The notes below the pieces were generated by a model. It saw only the letters and a program-made list of their open reading frames with translations. It ran no database searches and was not told the DNA's origin. A stretch of 10,847 nucleotides of DNA from Methanobrevibacter sp. (GTDB taxonomy: Archaea; Methanobacteriota; Methanobacteria; Methanobacteriales; Methanobacteriaceae), in assembly GCA_009784145.1 (NCBI GenBank), contig WRCI01000046.1, forward strand, positions 1-10,847, in the 5' to 3' direction. Position numbers and translations under genes: made by a program. Positions within the stretch are counted from its first letter, which is position 1. Each line of letters begins with the position of its first letter. Positions 5,679 to 10,847 of the stretch are shown piece by piece.

Positions 5679-6455
5679 GTGAGAATGGATAAATTAGTAA
5701 TTGCAAGAATGGATAAATTAATAATTTTACTTGTAGCTATTTTTATTGTTTTTGCTACAGTTTGTGTCTTAGATACTGTATCAGCTGCAAGTTCTAAAAC
5801 TATTGATAAAAATATCCAACAGAAAGGAGTAATTTTTGATATTGGATCTGCTCCTTTAAAAAATAATGAGAATGTTATATTAAAATTTAAAGCAGTTTCT
5901 TTTAAAAATCAGGAACTTATTGTTTATCAAAGATTTTCTGGTCTAATTGGTGGAGATACTAAAACAATAATTCAAAAAAGTAAAAAAAATAAATTAAAAA
6001 TCACTACAACTTATTTAACTGGGACTCCTGGTAATAAAGAAGTAATTTATGTTTCAAGTAAGTATCTTCCTAAAAAATATTATTTAAAAGTTTTTAGACC
6101 GAAAATGACTGAAAAACTTGTTTCAGAACTTGTTTTTGATCAAGATAAAAAATATCTCACTAGTGATAGTTATATTGAATGGAAAGCTAGTTCTTTCATT
6201 GATTTATCAGTTAAATGTGTAGCATGGACTTGTTCTACAAGTAATTTTATTGTTGGAGATTATCGTGAGATAACTATTGAAAGACAAAATAAAAATAAGT
6301 TGAAAATCACTTATGCAATTCCTAGTGCTGGACCAGGTGGTATAACTATTAGTTTTGTTGATACTAAATATACTCCTAAACAATACTACTTAAAAGTTCT
6401 TAAAGTACAAGAGTCATTTCCTTATTTGCAGTGTTTAGATTTGATTTGTAAATGA
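5679..6455 (+). CDS. Secreted protein with internally duplicated beta-rich domain
   Basis: This 258-residue protein has an N-terminal signal peptide (hydrophobic about residues 14-30, likely cleaved after VSA near 36-37). The mature part contains two related domains at about 66-140 and 165-242. Each has NKLKIT, a Gly/Pro-containing loop and a final (S/T)KY.PK.YYLKV strand, so the gene arose by internal duplication. Cys180, Cys185, Cys252 and Cys257 could form disulfides outside the cell. GTG 5679 is used because AAGTGA stands just upstream at the spacing seen for other genes here. ATG 5685 and ATG 5709 are alternatives, since the start region itself is a duplication (AGAATGGATAAATTA occurs twice, 24 bp apart). 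No known family was recognised; an extracellular binding role is a guess. Three more secreted-protein genes follow. Confidence 0.75.
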   Translation: MRMDKLVIARMDKLIILLVAIFIVFATVCVLDTVSAASSKTIDKNIQQKGVIFDIGSAPLKNNENVILKFKAVSFKNQELIVYQRFSGLIGGDTKTIIQKSKKNKLKITTTYLTGTPGNKEVIYVSSKYLPKKYYLKVFRPKMTEKLVSELVFDQDKKYLTSDSYIEWKASSFIDLSVKCVAWTCSTSNFIVGDYREITIERQNKNKLKITYAIPSAGPGGITISFVDTKYTPKQYYLKVLKVQESFPYLQCLDLICK

Positions 6456-6496
6456 TGTTAAGTTTGGAATTTGTTTAAAAAATTAACATTGTAAAA

Positions 6497-6545
6497 AATT
6501 TAGTAATATATAATTTAGTAGTATAGAATTTAGTAGTATAAAATT
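6497..6545 (+). repeat. Three 15-bp tandem repeats before a secreted-protein gene
   Basis: AATTTAGTARTATAN occurs at 6497-6511, 6512-6526 and 6527-6541, plus AATT at 6542-6545. The units contain TATA-like sequence (AATATATAAT at about 6505-6514) that could be the promoter of the gene starting at 6570. Unit number could therefore alter promoter spacing. Confidence 0.75.
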
Positions 6546-6569
6546 ATAAAATATATTGGGGGGTTTTTT

Positions 6570-7010
6570 ATGAAATATAGGAAAACAATAGGAATATTAG
6601 TAGTATTAATAGCTTTAGGCATGACTATTGGAAGTACAGTAGCTGGAACCTTTATAAATGGTGAAAATAATAATGTTCCTTTCATTAATCCAAAATCAAC
6701 TCAAATAACCATAGATGTACCAGAACTAGTTAAGGATAAGAATCCTTTCTATATAATTGGCAAATTAACTGATGAAGAGGGGGATGCTGTAGCTAATGCT
6801 ACTTTAATAGTATGTATCAATGATAAAATTCCACGAATTGTAACTACTGATGATTTTGGTCAATATACTGTCTATTTTGCACCTAGAGAAAATGGTATTG
6901 TAAATGTTACAGTAACATTTTCCAGTGCAATTGGTTACAAAGGATCTAGTAACAGTACTAGTTTTTTAGTGGATATTCCTGTTGATGATTTAGGAATTGT
7001 AAAGTGTTAG
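6570..7010 (+). CDS. Small secreted protein with one Ig-like domain
   Basis: This 146-residue protein has a signal peptide (basic MKYRK, hydrophobic to about residue 24, cleavage near TVAG) and one Ig-like module at about 43-137. The module shows the features of methanogen adhesin Ig-like repeats: YIIGKLTDEEGDAVANATLIV, then TTDDFGQYTVYF, then NGIVNVTVTF and a closing SFLVDI strand. Large adhesin-like proteins carry many such modules; here there is only one, and no membrane anchor follows, so the protein is probably released or attached non-covalently. The C-terminal residue is Cys. The ribosome binding site is unusual: a G6 run at 6558-6563, six bases before the ATG. The signal peptide resembles that of the gene at 7975 although the mature parts are unrelated. 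Confidence 0.78.
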   Translation: MKYRKTIGILVVLIALGMTIGSTVAGTFINGENNNVPFINPKSTQITIDVPELVKDKNPFYIIGKLTDEEGDAVANATLIVCINDKIPRIVTTDDFGQYTVYFAPRENGIVNVTVTFSSAIGYKGSSNSTSFLVDIPVDDLGIVKC

Positions 7011-7031
7011 TAGTTTAGATAAACCAGTGTT

Positions 7032-7139
7032 ATGTTTAACCCATCATTGACTAAAATATTGGATATGGATGCATATATGGAGGTGGAAAATTATTTGTGG
7101 AGTATTTTTCCTGAAATATTTAGTTATAATCATAAATAA
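7032..7139 (+). other. 35-codon ORF, doubtful as a gene
   Basis: An ATG at 7032 opens 35 codons with a balanced composition (two Trp/Pro-containing segments, no membrane helix). It has no ribosome binding site before the ATG. A perfect GGAGGTG lies inside it at 7079-7085 but has no good start codon behind it. It may be a gene remnant or chance. The surrounding gap 7011-7318 otherwise holds the hairpins listed at 7096-7180 and 7221-7279. Confidence 0.2.
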
Positions 7140-7180
7140 AAAGCAAATTTTTAAAAAATAACTCCACATTCTTTTTTTCC
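7096..7180 (+). terminator. Long hairpin followed by T-run
   Basis: TGTGGAGT plus ATTTTT (7096-7109) pairs with AAAAAT plus AACTCCACA (7154-7168), a 14-bp stem with one bulged A. TTC and a T7 run follow (to 7178). The loop is about 44 nt. It contains more G/C than other spacers here, which makes chance pairing less likely, and could end transcripts from the gene at 6570. Confidence 0.4.
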
Positions 7181-7220
7181 ATATGAATATAATAATAAAA
7201 TATGTTTTATGGGAATGGTG

Positions 7221-7279
7221 GGATATACTAATGGAATAATGATATAATAAATGAAGTTTATTAATATAATTAGTATTCC
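7221..7279 (+). promoter_or_regulatory. Inverted repeat in the leader region of the 7319 gene
   Basis: GGATATACTAAT (7221-7232) pairs with ATTAGTATTCC (7269-7279) with one bulge, and the inner segments around TGAAG also pair (ATATAATAAA with TTTATTAATAT). The whole 59-nt segment can fold into one interrupted hairpin ending 25 bp before the GAGGTG ribosome binding site. It might be an operator or leader structure. Confidence 0.3.
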
Positions 7280-7318
7280 AATGGATTATTAGATAGTAAT
7301 TAAGAGGTGTAATGATAT

Positions 7319-7735
7319 ATGTTTAAAAAAAGTAATTTGAAGTATGTTGGTATATTTTTGGTGTTGATATTATTATTCATATCAGTTGTATCAGCTAGTG
7401 TTATTAGTTATGTTGATGATGTTGATTATTCTAATTATCCTATTAATAACACTTATAATCCAAATGGATCCATTCCTATAAATATTATGGGGATGAATAA
7501 TGACATATTTGTACATATTGGAGATAAATTCAGTCTTACAGGTAATGTTATAAAGTATAATCATTCTTATCTCGAAGAACTTGATGTTCCAGTGCCAATG
7601 ATTTACCCACCAGTTCATGTTTTCCAAGCAAAAAAAACAGGGAACACAACTGTGATTATAAAAACTATTAACATTTATGGATTTACCACAATTACTAAAT
7701 TTCATATTCATATTCTACCAAAATCTAGTATATAA
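7319..7735 (+). CDS. Small secreted protein, Ig-like/chagasin-like fold possible
   Basis: This 138-residue protein has a signal peptide (MFKKSNLKY, hydrophobic residues 10-25, cleavage near VVSA) and a mature region of about 110 residues. Its C-terminal half (HVFQAKKTGNTTVIIKTINIYG, then a final ITKFHIHIL strand) resembles the last strands of Ig-like domains and of chagasin-type (I42) cysteine protease inhibitors. The NPTTG loop that defines active chagasins is absent, so inhibitor activity is not supported. Three N-glycosylation sequons are present (NNT, NHS, NTT). The ribosome binding site GAGGTG (7304-7309) fixes ATG 7319. The last ten codons and the stop lie in a 45-bp unit that is duplicated directly downstream, so a stop-codon change would add extra repeats of the C-terminus. 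Confidence 0.72.
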   Translation: MFKKSNLKYVGIFLVLILLFISVVSASVISYVDDVDYSNYPINNTYNPNGSIPINIMGMNNDIFVHIGDKFSLTGNVIKYNHSYLEELDVPVPMIYPPVHVFQAKKTGNTTVIIKTINIYGFTTITKFHIHILPKSSI

Positions 7736-7804
7736 TTTAGCAATTGATTGATTCATATTCTACCAAAATCTAGTATATAATTTAGCAATTGATTGATTCA
7801 TATT
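7706..7804 (+). repeat. 45-bp tandem duplication spanning the stop codon of the 7319 gene
   Basis: Unit 1 is 7706-7750 and unit 2 is 7751-7795, identical by eye, with a partial third copy to about 7804. Each starts ATTCATATTCTACC and ends in GCAATTGATTG. Because 45 is a multiple of three, unit 2 repeats the last codons (IHILPKSSI) and the stop in the same frame. Near-perfect identity indicates a recent event. Confidence 0.9.
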
Positions 7805-7882
7805 TTATATTAAAAGAATTTATTTTCTTTATTTAGTTTAGATGTAAAATATGGAATATGTACTTGAGATAGAATTATGGAT

Positions 7883-7890
7883 TTTATATA
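7883..7890 (+). promoter_or_regulatory. TATA box candidate for the 7975 gene
   Basis: TTTATATA lies 85 bp upstream of the start codon; a start site near 7912 would give a leader of about 60 nt. The upstream BRE is poor (ATGGAT), so confidence is limited. Confidence 0.35.
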
Positions 7891-7974
7891 CTCTAATTAC
7901 TATTGTATCAGGTACATTAATACACATGTAAAATAAGTTGATTGGAATAACATAAAATGATGAGGGTGTTATTT

Positions 7975-8445
7975 ATGAAATATAAAAAATTAATAGGTGT
8001 ACTCGTAATATTAGTCATGTTCACAATGACAATAAGTTCAGTATCAGCTGCTGATATATGGATACATACTTATGGTTCTGGTTCTGTCTTTAAAGCTGCT
8101 CATTGGACTAGTCCTAATGGTTTTGAATTTAAAGATAATGCATGGATATTAGCTTTCATAGGATATTATGAAATTACTTTTTATAATGAGCATGGTTTTC
8201 AAGTTGGCTATGTGAATGATCATATGACTTCTGGATCAAAGGATCGTGTTGTACATATTCCAGACAGTGCAACAAAAATGAAAATAAGTGTTCATCATCT
8301 TCCATATGAACTAGGTGATGCGAAAAAAACATATTTTTCTGGATTAAAAGTGGGCGAAGCTGCTATGGCTTTTGATGGTTCTTTGGCTGGTAAAAATTTT
8401 CATTTAAAGACTGAATATTTTGATAGTGGATATATCCAGATATAA
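7975..8445 (+). CDS. Small secreted protein of unknown family
   Basis: This 156-residue protein has a clear signal peptide (MKYKKLIG, hydrophobic core, cleavage after SVSA near residue 25-26). The mature part of about 130 residues is rich in aromatic residues, His and Gly, and looks like a single compact beta-sandwich: alternating strands such as YYEITFYNEHGFQVGYVND and KMKISVHHLPYE, ending in YFDSGYIQI. No Cys is present in the mature part. ATG 7975 is chosen because GAGGGTG (7962-7968) stands six bases upstream; an in-frame ATG at 7957 precedes that site. No family was recognised. It is the last of four secreted-protein genes in a row and converges with the TetR-family gene. Confidence 0.75.
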   Translation: MKYKKLIGVLVILVMFTMTISSVSAADIWIHTYGSGSVFKAAHWTSPNGFEFKDNAWILAFIGYYEITFYNEHGFQVGYVNDHMTSGSKDRVVHIPDSATKMKISVHHLPYELGDAKKTYFSGLKVGEAAMAFDGSLAGKNFHLKTEYFDSGYIQI

Positions 8446-8555
8446 AGTCTATTCTCTTATTTCAGCTTTTTAATTGATTCAATTGAAGAATTGTTCTTGA
8501 AACTCACAATCAAACTATTAAATCACTTAAATAATTGAATATTTTATCTTCTAAG

Positions 8556-8573
8556 ATGTGAATATTTTCACAT
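8556..8573. terminator. Hairpin between convergent genes
   Basis: ATGTGAA-TATT-TTCACAT forms a 7-bp stem with a 4-nt loop, midway in the 150-bp gap between the convergent 7975 and TetR-family genes. It could serve as a terminator or stability element on both strands. T-runs nearby are modest on the + side (8591-8596). Confidence 0.4.
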
Positions 8574-8595
8574 AAGTATAATTTCTATTGTTTTT

Positions 8596-9222
8596 TCATG
8601 GTTTTTTAACCACTTCTTCAATTATTTTTATATAAGCATCTATTATTTTTTCAAGTGATAAGTTTTCATGAAAGGCCCAAATATCTGTATATCCTTTTAA
8701 AATTGTTTGGAAAAGTATGACTAATGTTTCAATTTCAATATCCTCTCTTATTTCTTTGTTTTCAATAGCTTCTTGGAAAAGATCATAATAAAAATCATAT
8801 AAATTTTTATTTAATTCATTAAACATTGGTCTAATTTTTGGTTTAATATAATAAAGACTTTTAAATAGTGCAAAATATTCTCGATAACTAAATTCAATTA
8901 CATTTGGACTATATAATGGCTCATTTTTTGTACCAAAATCATGGGTTATATATTCTAAGATAAATCTCAATTTTTCTATAAAGGTACCTTCGAAATTTTT
9001 TATATCTTCTATGTATGAATCAAAACTATCTATAAAACATGTTCTTACCATATACTCTAAAATTTCATCTTTATCCTTAAAATAATAGTATATTGTACCT
9101 GAGGCAAATCCAGATTCTTCATGAATTTGATGTATAGATACATTATCAAAACCATGTTTAAGAGATAAATCAAGGGTTGCATTGATTATTTTATTTTTCC
9201 TGTTTTTTGGATTTAATTTCAT
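8596..9222 (-). CDS. TetR/AcrR-family transcriptional regulator
   Basis: This 208-residue protein has a typical TetR N-terminal helix-turn-helix at about residues 9-57: KIINATLDLSLKHGFDNVSI, then IHEESGFASGTIYYYFKDKDEILEYMV. It is followed by an all-helical ligand-binding and dimerisation domain without close motif resemblance to a known ligand group. It is expected to be a cytosolic dimeric repressor or activator. The frame continues upstream to 9267, but ATG 9222 is preferred. A TATA box (TTTATATA on the minus strand, 9254-9247) places the transcription start near 9222-9225, giving a leaderless mRNA, and no ribosome binding site is seen. It is the only regulator inside the segment bounded by the two copies of the dispersed element, so the convergent secreted-protein genes are possible targets. 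Confidence 0.88.
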   Translation of the reverse strand: MKLNPKNRKNKIINATLDLSLKHGFDNVSIHQIHEESGFASGTIYYYFKDKDEILEYMVRTCFIDSFDSYIEDIKNFEGTFIEKLRFILEYITHDFGTKNEPLYSPNVIEFSYREYFALFKSLYYIKPKIRPMFNELNKNLYDFYYDLFQEAIENKEIREDIEIETLVILFQTILKGYTDIWAFHENLSLEKIIDAYIKIIEEVVKKP

Positions 9223-9246
9223 GACATGATTATATGTAATTAATAC

Positions 9247-9254
9247 TATATAAA
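9247..9254 (-). promoter_or_regulatory. TATA box of the TetR-family gene
   Basis: TTTATATA on the minus strand. A start about 25-28 bp downstream coincides with ATG 9222, indicating leaderless transcription. Confidence 0.5.
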
Positions 9255-9381
9255 TAATTCGATTCAATAATTATAAATTAAAAATAAAATAAAGTATGTA
9301 TAATGGTTTTTAGGAGATATTAAGTGTTTTATAAAAATATAATTCTATTTTAACAATTAATTGAGTGTTCATTCAGAAATC

Positions 9382-9395
9382 AGAAACTTTAAATA
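9382..9395 (+). promoter_or_regulatory. BRE/TATA promoter at left end of dispersed element, copy 2
   Basis: AGAAAC plus TTTAAATA (9388-9395), identical to copy 1. The predicted start is near 9416-9420. Confidence 0.6.
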
Positions 9396-9417
9396 CTAAT
9401 AAAAAGAATATTCACTT

Positions 9418-9672
9418 ACGAATATAAAATGTTTCATTTAAAATCAAAATTGTGTAACTAAGGTGATGTATTTTATTAATGAGAACAAAGTCTGAATTAA
9501 TTAATATGTTAATGTTTTGTTTTAATCATAATACGCCCAAAACCCTAAAAAAATAATATCCCAATATTTTATTCATATAGTGTATCACATTATAATTTTA
9601 TATTAAGATAATTCATTAAAATTATTATTTTTTTAGACTTTGTTCTGATTAATAAATTTAGGGCTGGATTAT
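9418..9672 (+). ncRNA. Candidate structured non-coding RNA from dispersed element, copy 2
   Basis: The predicted transcript from the TATA box at 9388 would contain the long-range pairing 9472-9493 with 9635-9656 and the 3' hairpin 9655-9670. Terminal hairpin stems carry T-G pairs where copy 1 has Watson-Crick pairs, which keeps pairing only in a + strand RNA. Boundaries are inferred. Confidence 0.35.
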
Positions 9673-9680
9673 TGTTTAGT

Positions 9681-10021
9681 ATATTATATCTGTAAGGATA
9701 AACATTAAAAATAAGAAAAAGTCTAACACCTTAATTACTATATAATTTTTACTAGTTTTAAATGAATATTTTGTTTAGTATAACTTTTTATAAGATATTA
9801 TAGATTTATATAAATTTTTATATATTATTTATTATTATAAATTATTTTAAATTAATTATATTTTATTATAAAGACAATATGATATTAAATATTTATATTA
9901 ACATAAATAATAAGATATAAATAAATTTAAATCAAAATAATATGATATAATACAATACTAAGAATTATTTTAACTAATTAAATGAATAATAAGTTTTTTT
10001 ACTATTATTCAAAAAGGAATA
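9681..10021. other. Extremely AT-rich upstream region of the COG1395-like gene
   Basis: About 340 bp made almost only of A and T with many short TTTATATA-like words, following copy 2 of the dispersed element. I see no coding region on either strand. The inverted repeat GAATAATA / TATTATTC (9984-9991 and 10003-10010) lies directly before the BRE of the next promoter and could be an operator, though such AT-only palindromes also arise by chance. Confidence 0.55.
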
Positions 10022-10029
10022 TTTATATT
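10022..10029 (+). promoter_or_regulatory. BRE/TATA promoter of the COG1395-like gene
   Basis: AAAAAGGAATA followed by TTTATATT. The start site is expected near 10050, giving a leader of about 45 nt that holds the GAGGTG ribosome binding site (10085-10090). Confidence 0.5.
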
Positions 10030-10095
10030 ATTGTAAATCAATATATACAAATGGAAATTATTTTTAAAATCTTGAATGTTTTTTGAGGTGTTCCT

Positions 10096-10847
10096 ATGAG
10101 TACTATAAATAGGAATCAAATTATACAGGAAATTAATCAATTATTAACTGGAGGAGGCTTTGAAACTTCCCAAGTATATTATCAAAGTTGTTTTGATATG
10201 GCTGCTCGCAAGAAACTACTTTTACTTCTTTTAAAAGTCTTAGTTAATATTGACAGTGTTAATGAATCTCATGTTCAAGAAATTAGAAAAGTAGCTAATA
10301 CATTTTTAGCATCCCCTTTAATCGTTGGTGTTAAATCTAAAACACAAAAACTTGAAGAAGATGTTGTTTATGAAAGACATGGACTTCCAGTTATTGGTGT
10401 TGATACTCTTAAAAACATAGTTTTATATGATGAATATCCTGAGTTTTTATCTGATAGAGGAGGATACTATGTTAATATTAATGGAAATGTATTAAGAGAG
10501 TATCGTGAAGAATATTCTCTTTCTCTCAAGGATTTAGCTGATTTAGCCCATGTTTCTAGAGAAACTATTTATAAATATGAAAATAAAATGGTTAGAGCTA
10601 ATCCTGAAACAGCTATGTTACTTGAAGATATTTTAAACATGAAAATCACAGTAGACATTGATGTTTTTGATATTCCAAAAGAATCAACAGATTTTGAGTA
10701 TTCTAATGAAAATACTACAAGTAATGAAAAAACTAAGGATTTAGTTAATTTAGGTTTTGGTGTTATTGAAACTAAAAAAGCTCCTTTTGATGCTTTAGCT
10801 ATTGGTAATGATTTAAAAGATTCTGAAGATTCTCCACTTATAGCTAA
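10096..10847 (+). CDS. Archaeal COG1395-type HTH transcriptional regulator (3' truncated by window)
   Basis: The frame is open from ATG 10096 to the window end (250 codons), with GAGGTG five bases before the start. The N-terminal ~125 residues form the conserved domain of this archaeal family (LLLLLLKVLVNIDSV, then ANTFLASPLIVG, then VVYERHGLPVIGVDTL). A Cro/C1-type helix-turn-helix follows at about 131-185 (GNVLREYREEYSLSLKDLADL, then VSRETIYKYENKMVRANPETA). The family usually runs to about 310-330 residues, so roughly the last quarter lies outside. It is widely conserved in methanogens and is expected to be a cytosolic DNA-binding regulator, but its targets are not known to me. The region around residues 195-215 is a polar linker. 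Its promoter carries a possible palindromic operator, which would fit autoregulation. Confidence 0.85.
   Translation, partial: MSTINRNQIIQEINQLLTGGGFETSQVYYQSCFDMAARKKLLLLLLKVLVNIDSVNESHVQEIRKVANTFLASPLIVGVKSKTQKLEEDVVYERHGLPVIGVDTLKNIVLYDEYPEFLSDRGGYYVNINGNVLREYREEYSLSLKDLADLAHVSRETIYKYENKMVRANPETAMLLEDILNMKITVDIDVFDIPKESTDFEYSNENTTSNEKTKDLVNLGFGVIETKKAPFDALAIGNDLKDSEDSPLIA

Larger units (their letters stand above)
9340..9680 (+). repeat. Dispersed ~350-bp non-coding element, copy 2
   Basis: This is the second copy, in direct orientation and offset from copy 1 by 4308 bp (TATA to TATA). The promoter block, the left arm (9472-9493), the AATATCCCAATATTTTATTCA interior block, the hairpin plus T7 (9608-9634) and the right arm (9635-9656) are all conserved. 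The least conserved stretch is about 9442-9460. Only one right-arm module is present, ended by the hairpin AATTTAG-GG-CTGGATT (9655-9670). The left arm is identical to copy 1; the right arm differs by one base (T to C) that changes a G-U pair to G-C. It lies between the divergent TetR-family gene and the COG1395-like gene. Confidence 0.85.

Noticed and set aside
6459-6491. ATGTTAA / TTAACAT inverted repeat after the 5679 gene as a terminator
   Set aside because: Only 7 AT-rich pairs, a loop of about 20 nt and no T-run behind it.
7391-7711. 106-codon ORF on the minus strand
   Set aside because: Antisense to the secreted-protein gene at 7319, which has a signal peptide and ribosome binding site.
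7319-7735. Active chagasin-type cysteine protease inhibitor
   Set aside because: The C-terminal strand pattern is similar, but the NPTTG-type inhibitory loop is missing.

Overview
The window looks like chromosomal DNA of a host-associated methanogenic archaeon, most probably Methanobrevibacter or a close relative in the Methanobacteriales. The evidence is the very high A+T content, GGAGGTGAT-type ribosome binding sites combined with archaeal BRE/TATA promoters (TTTATATA, TTTAAATA), oligo-T terminators, an adhesin-like protein with a Listeria-Bacteroides repeat, a class III signal-peptide pilin with a TadC protein, a CofA-type lactaldehyde dehydrogenase (coenzyme F420 pathway) and an archaeal COG1395-type HTH regulator. 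Genus assignment is inference; no rRNA or tRNA gene is present.

Layout, left to right. (1) 1-615: 3' end of an adhesin-like surface protein gene, followed by T-rich terminator DNA and an AT-rich spacer with three exact-period 60-bp repeats (708-893) and two 54-bp repeats (943-1050). (2) 1186-2400: a small pilus operon, TadC-like membrane platform protein plus one class III prepilin. (3) 2485-3182: a translationally coupled pair resembling the TumE/TumA toxin-antitoxin family, with its own promoter and a small palindrome. (4) 3217-4629: lactaldehyde dehydrogenase, only 34 bp behind the pair. (5) 4630-5453: long non-coding spacer with T-rich terminators and the first copy of a ~350-bp dispersed element. 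(6) 5454-5555: a 33-codon membrane miniprotein. (7) 5679-8445: four small predicted secreted proteins, all on the + strand. (8) 8596-9222, minus strand: TetR-family regulator. (9) 9340-9680: second copy of the dispersed element, same orientation, 4308 bp from the first. (10) 9681-10095: AT-rich promoter region. (11) 10096 to the window end: COG1395-like HTH regulator, cut by the window.

The least explained part is the duplicated non-coding element (about 5030-5410 and 9340-9680). Both copies start with the same near-ideal BRE/TATA promoter, contain a 22-nt inverted repeat with arms about 140 nt apart, and end in hairpins followed by T-runs; the few changes in the paired segments keep pairing for a + strand RNA. 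This looks like a structured non-coding RNA family or a mobile-like repeat. The two direct copies bracket the secreted-protein cluster and its TetR neighbour, so they also mark a segment that could be lost or exchanged by recombination.

The four secreted proteins have signal peptides but no recognised enzyme domains. They look like Ig-like or beta-sandwich surface or secreted factors of the kind that are abundant and fast-evolving in gut methanogens. Several tandem duplications (15, 24, 45, 48, 54 and 60 bp) suggest active slippage or recombination in this accessory region.
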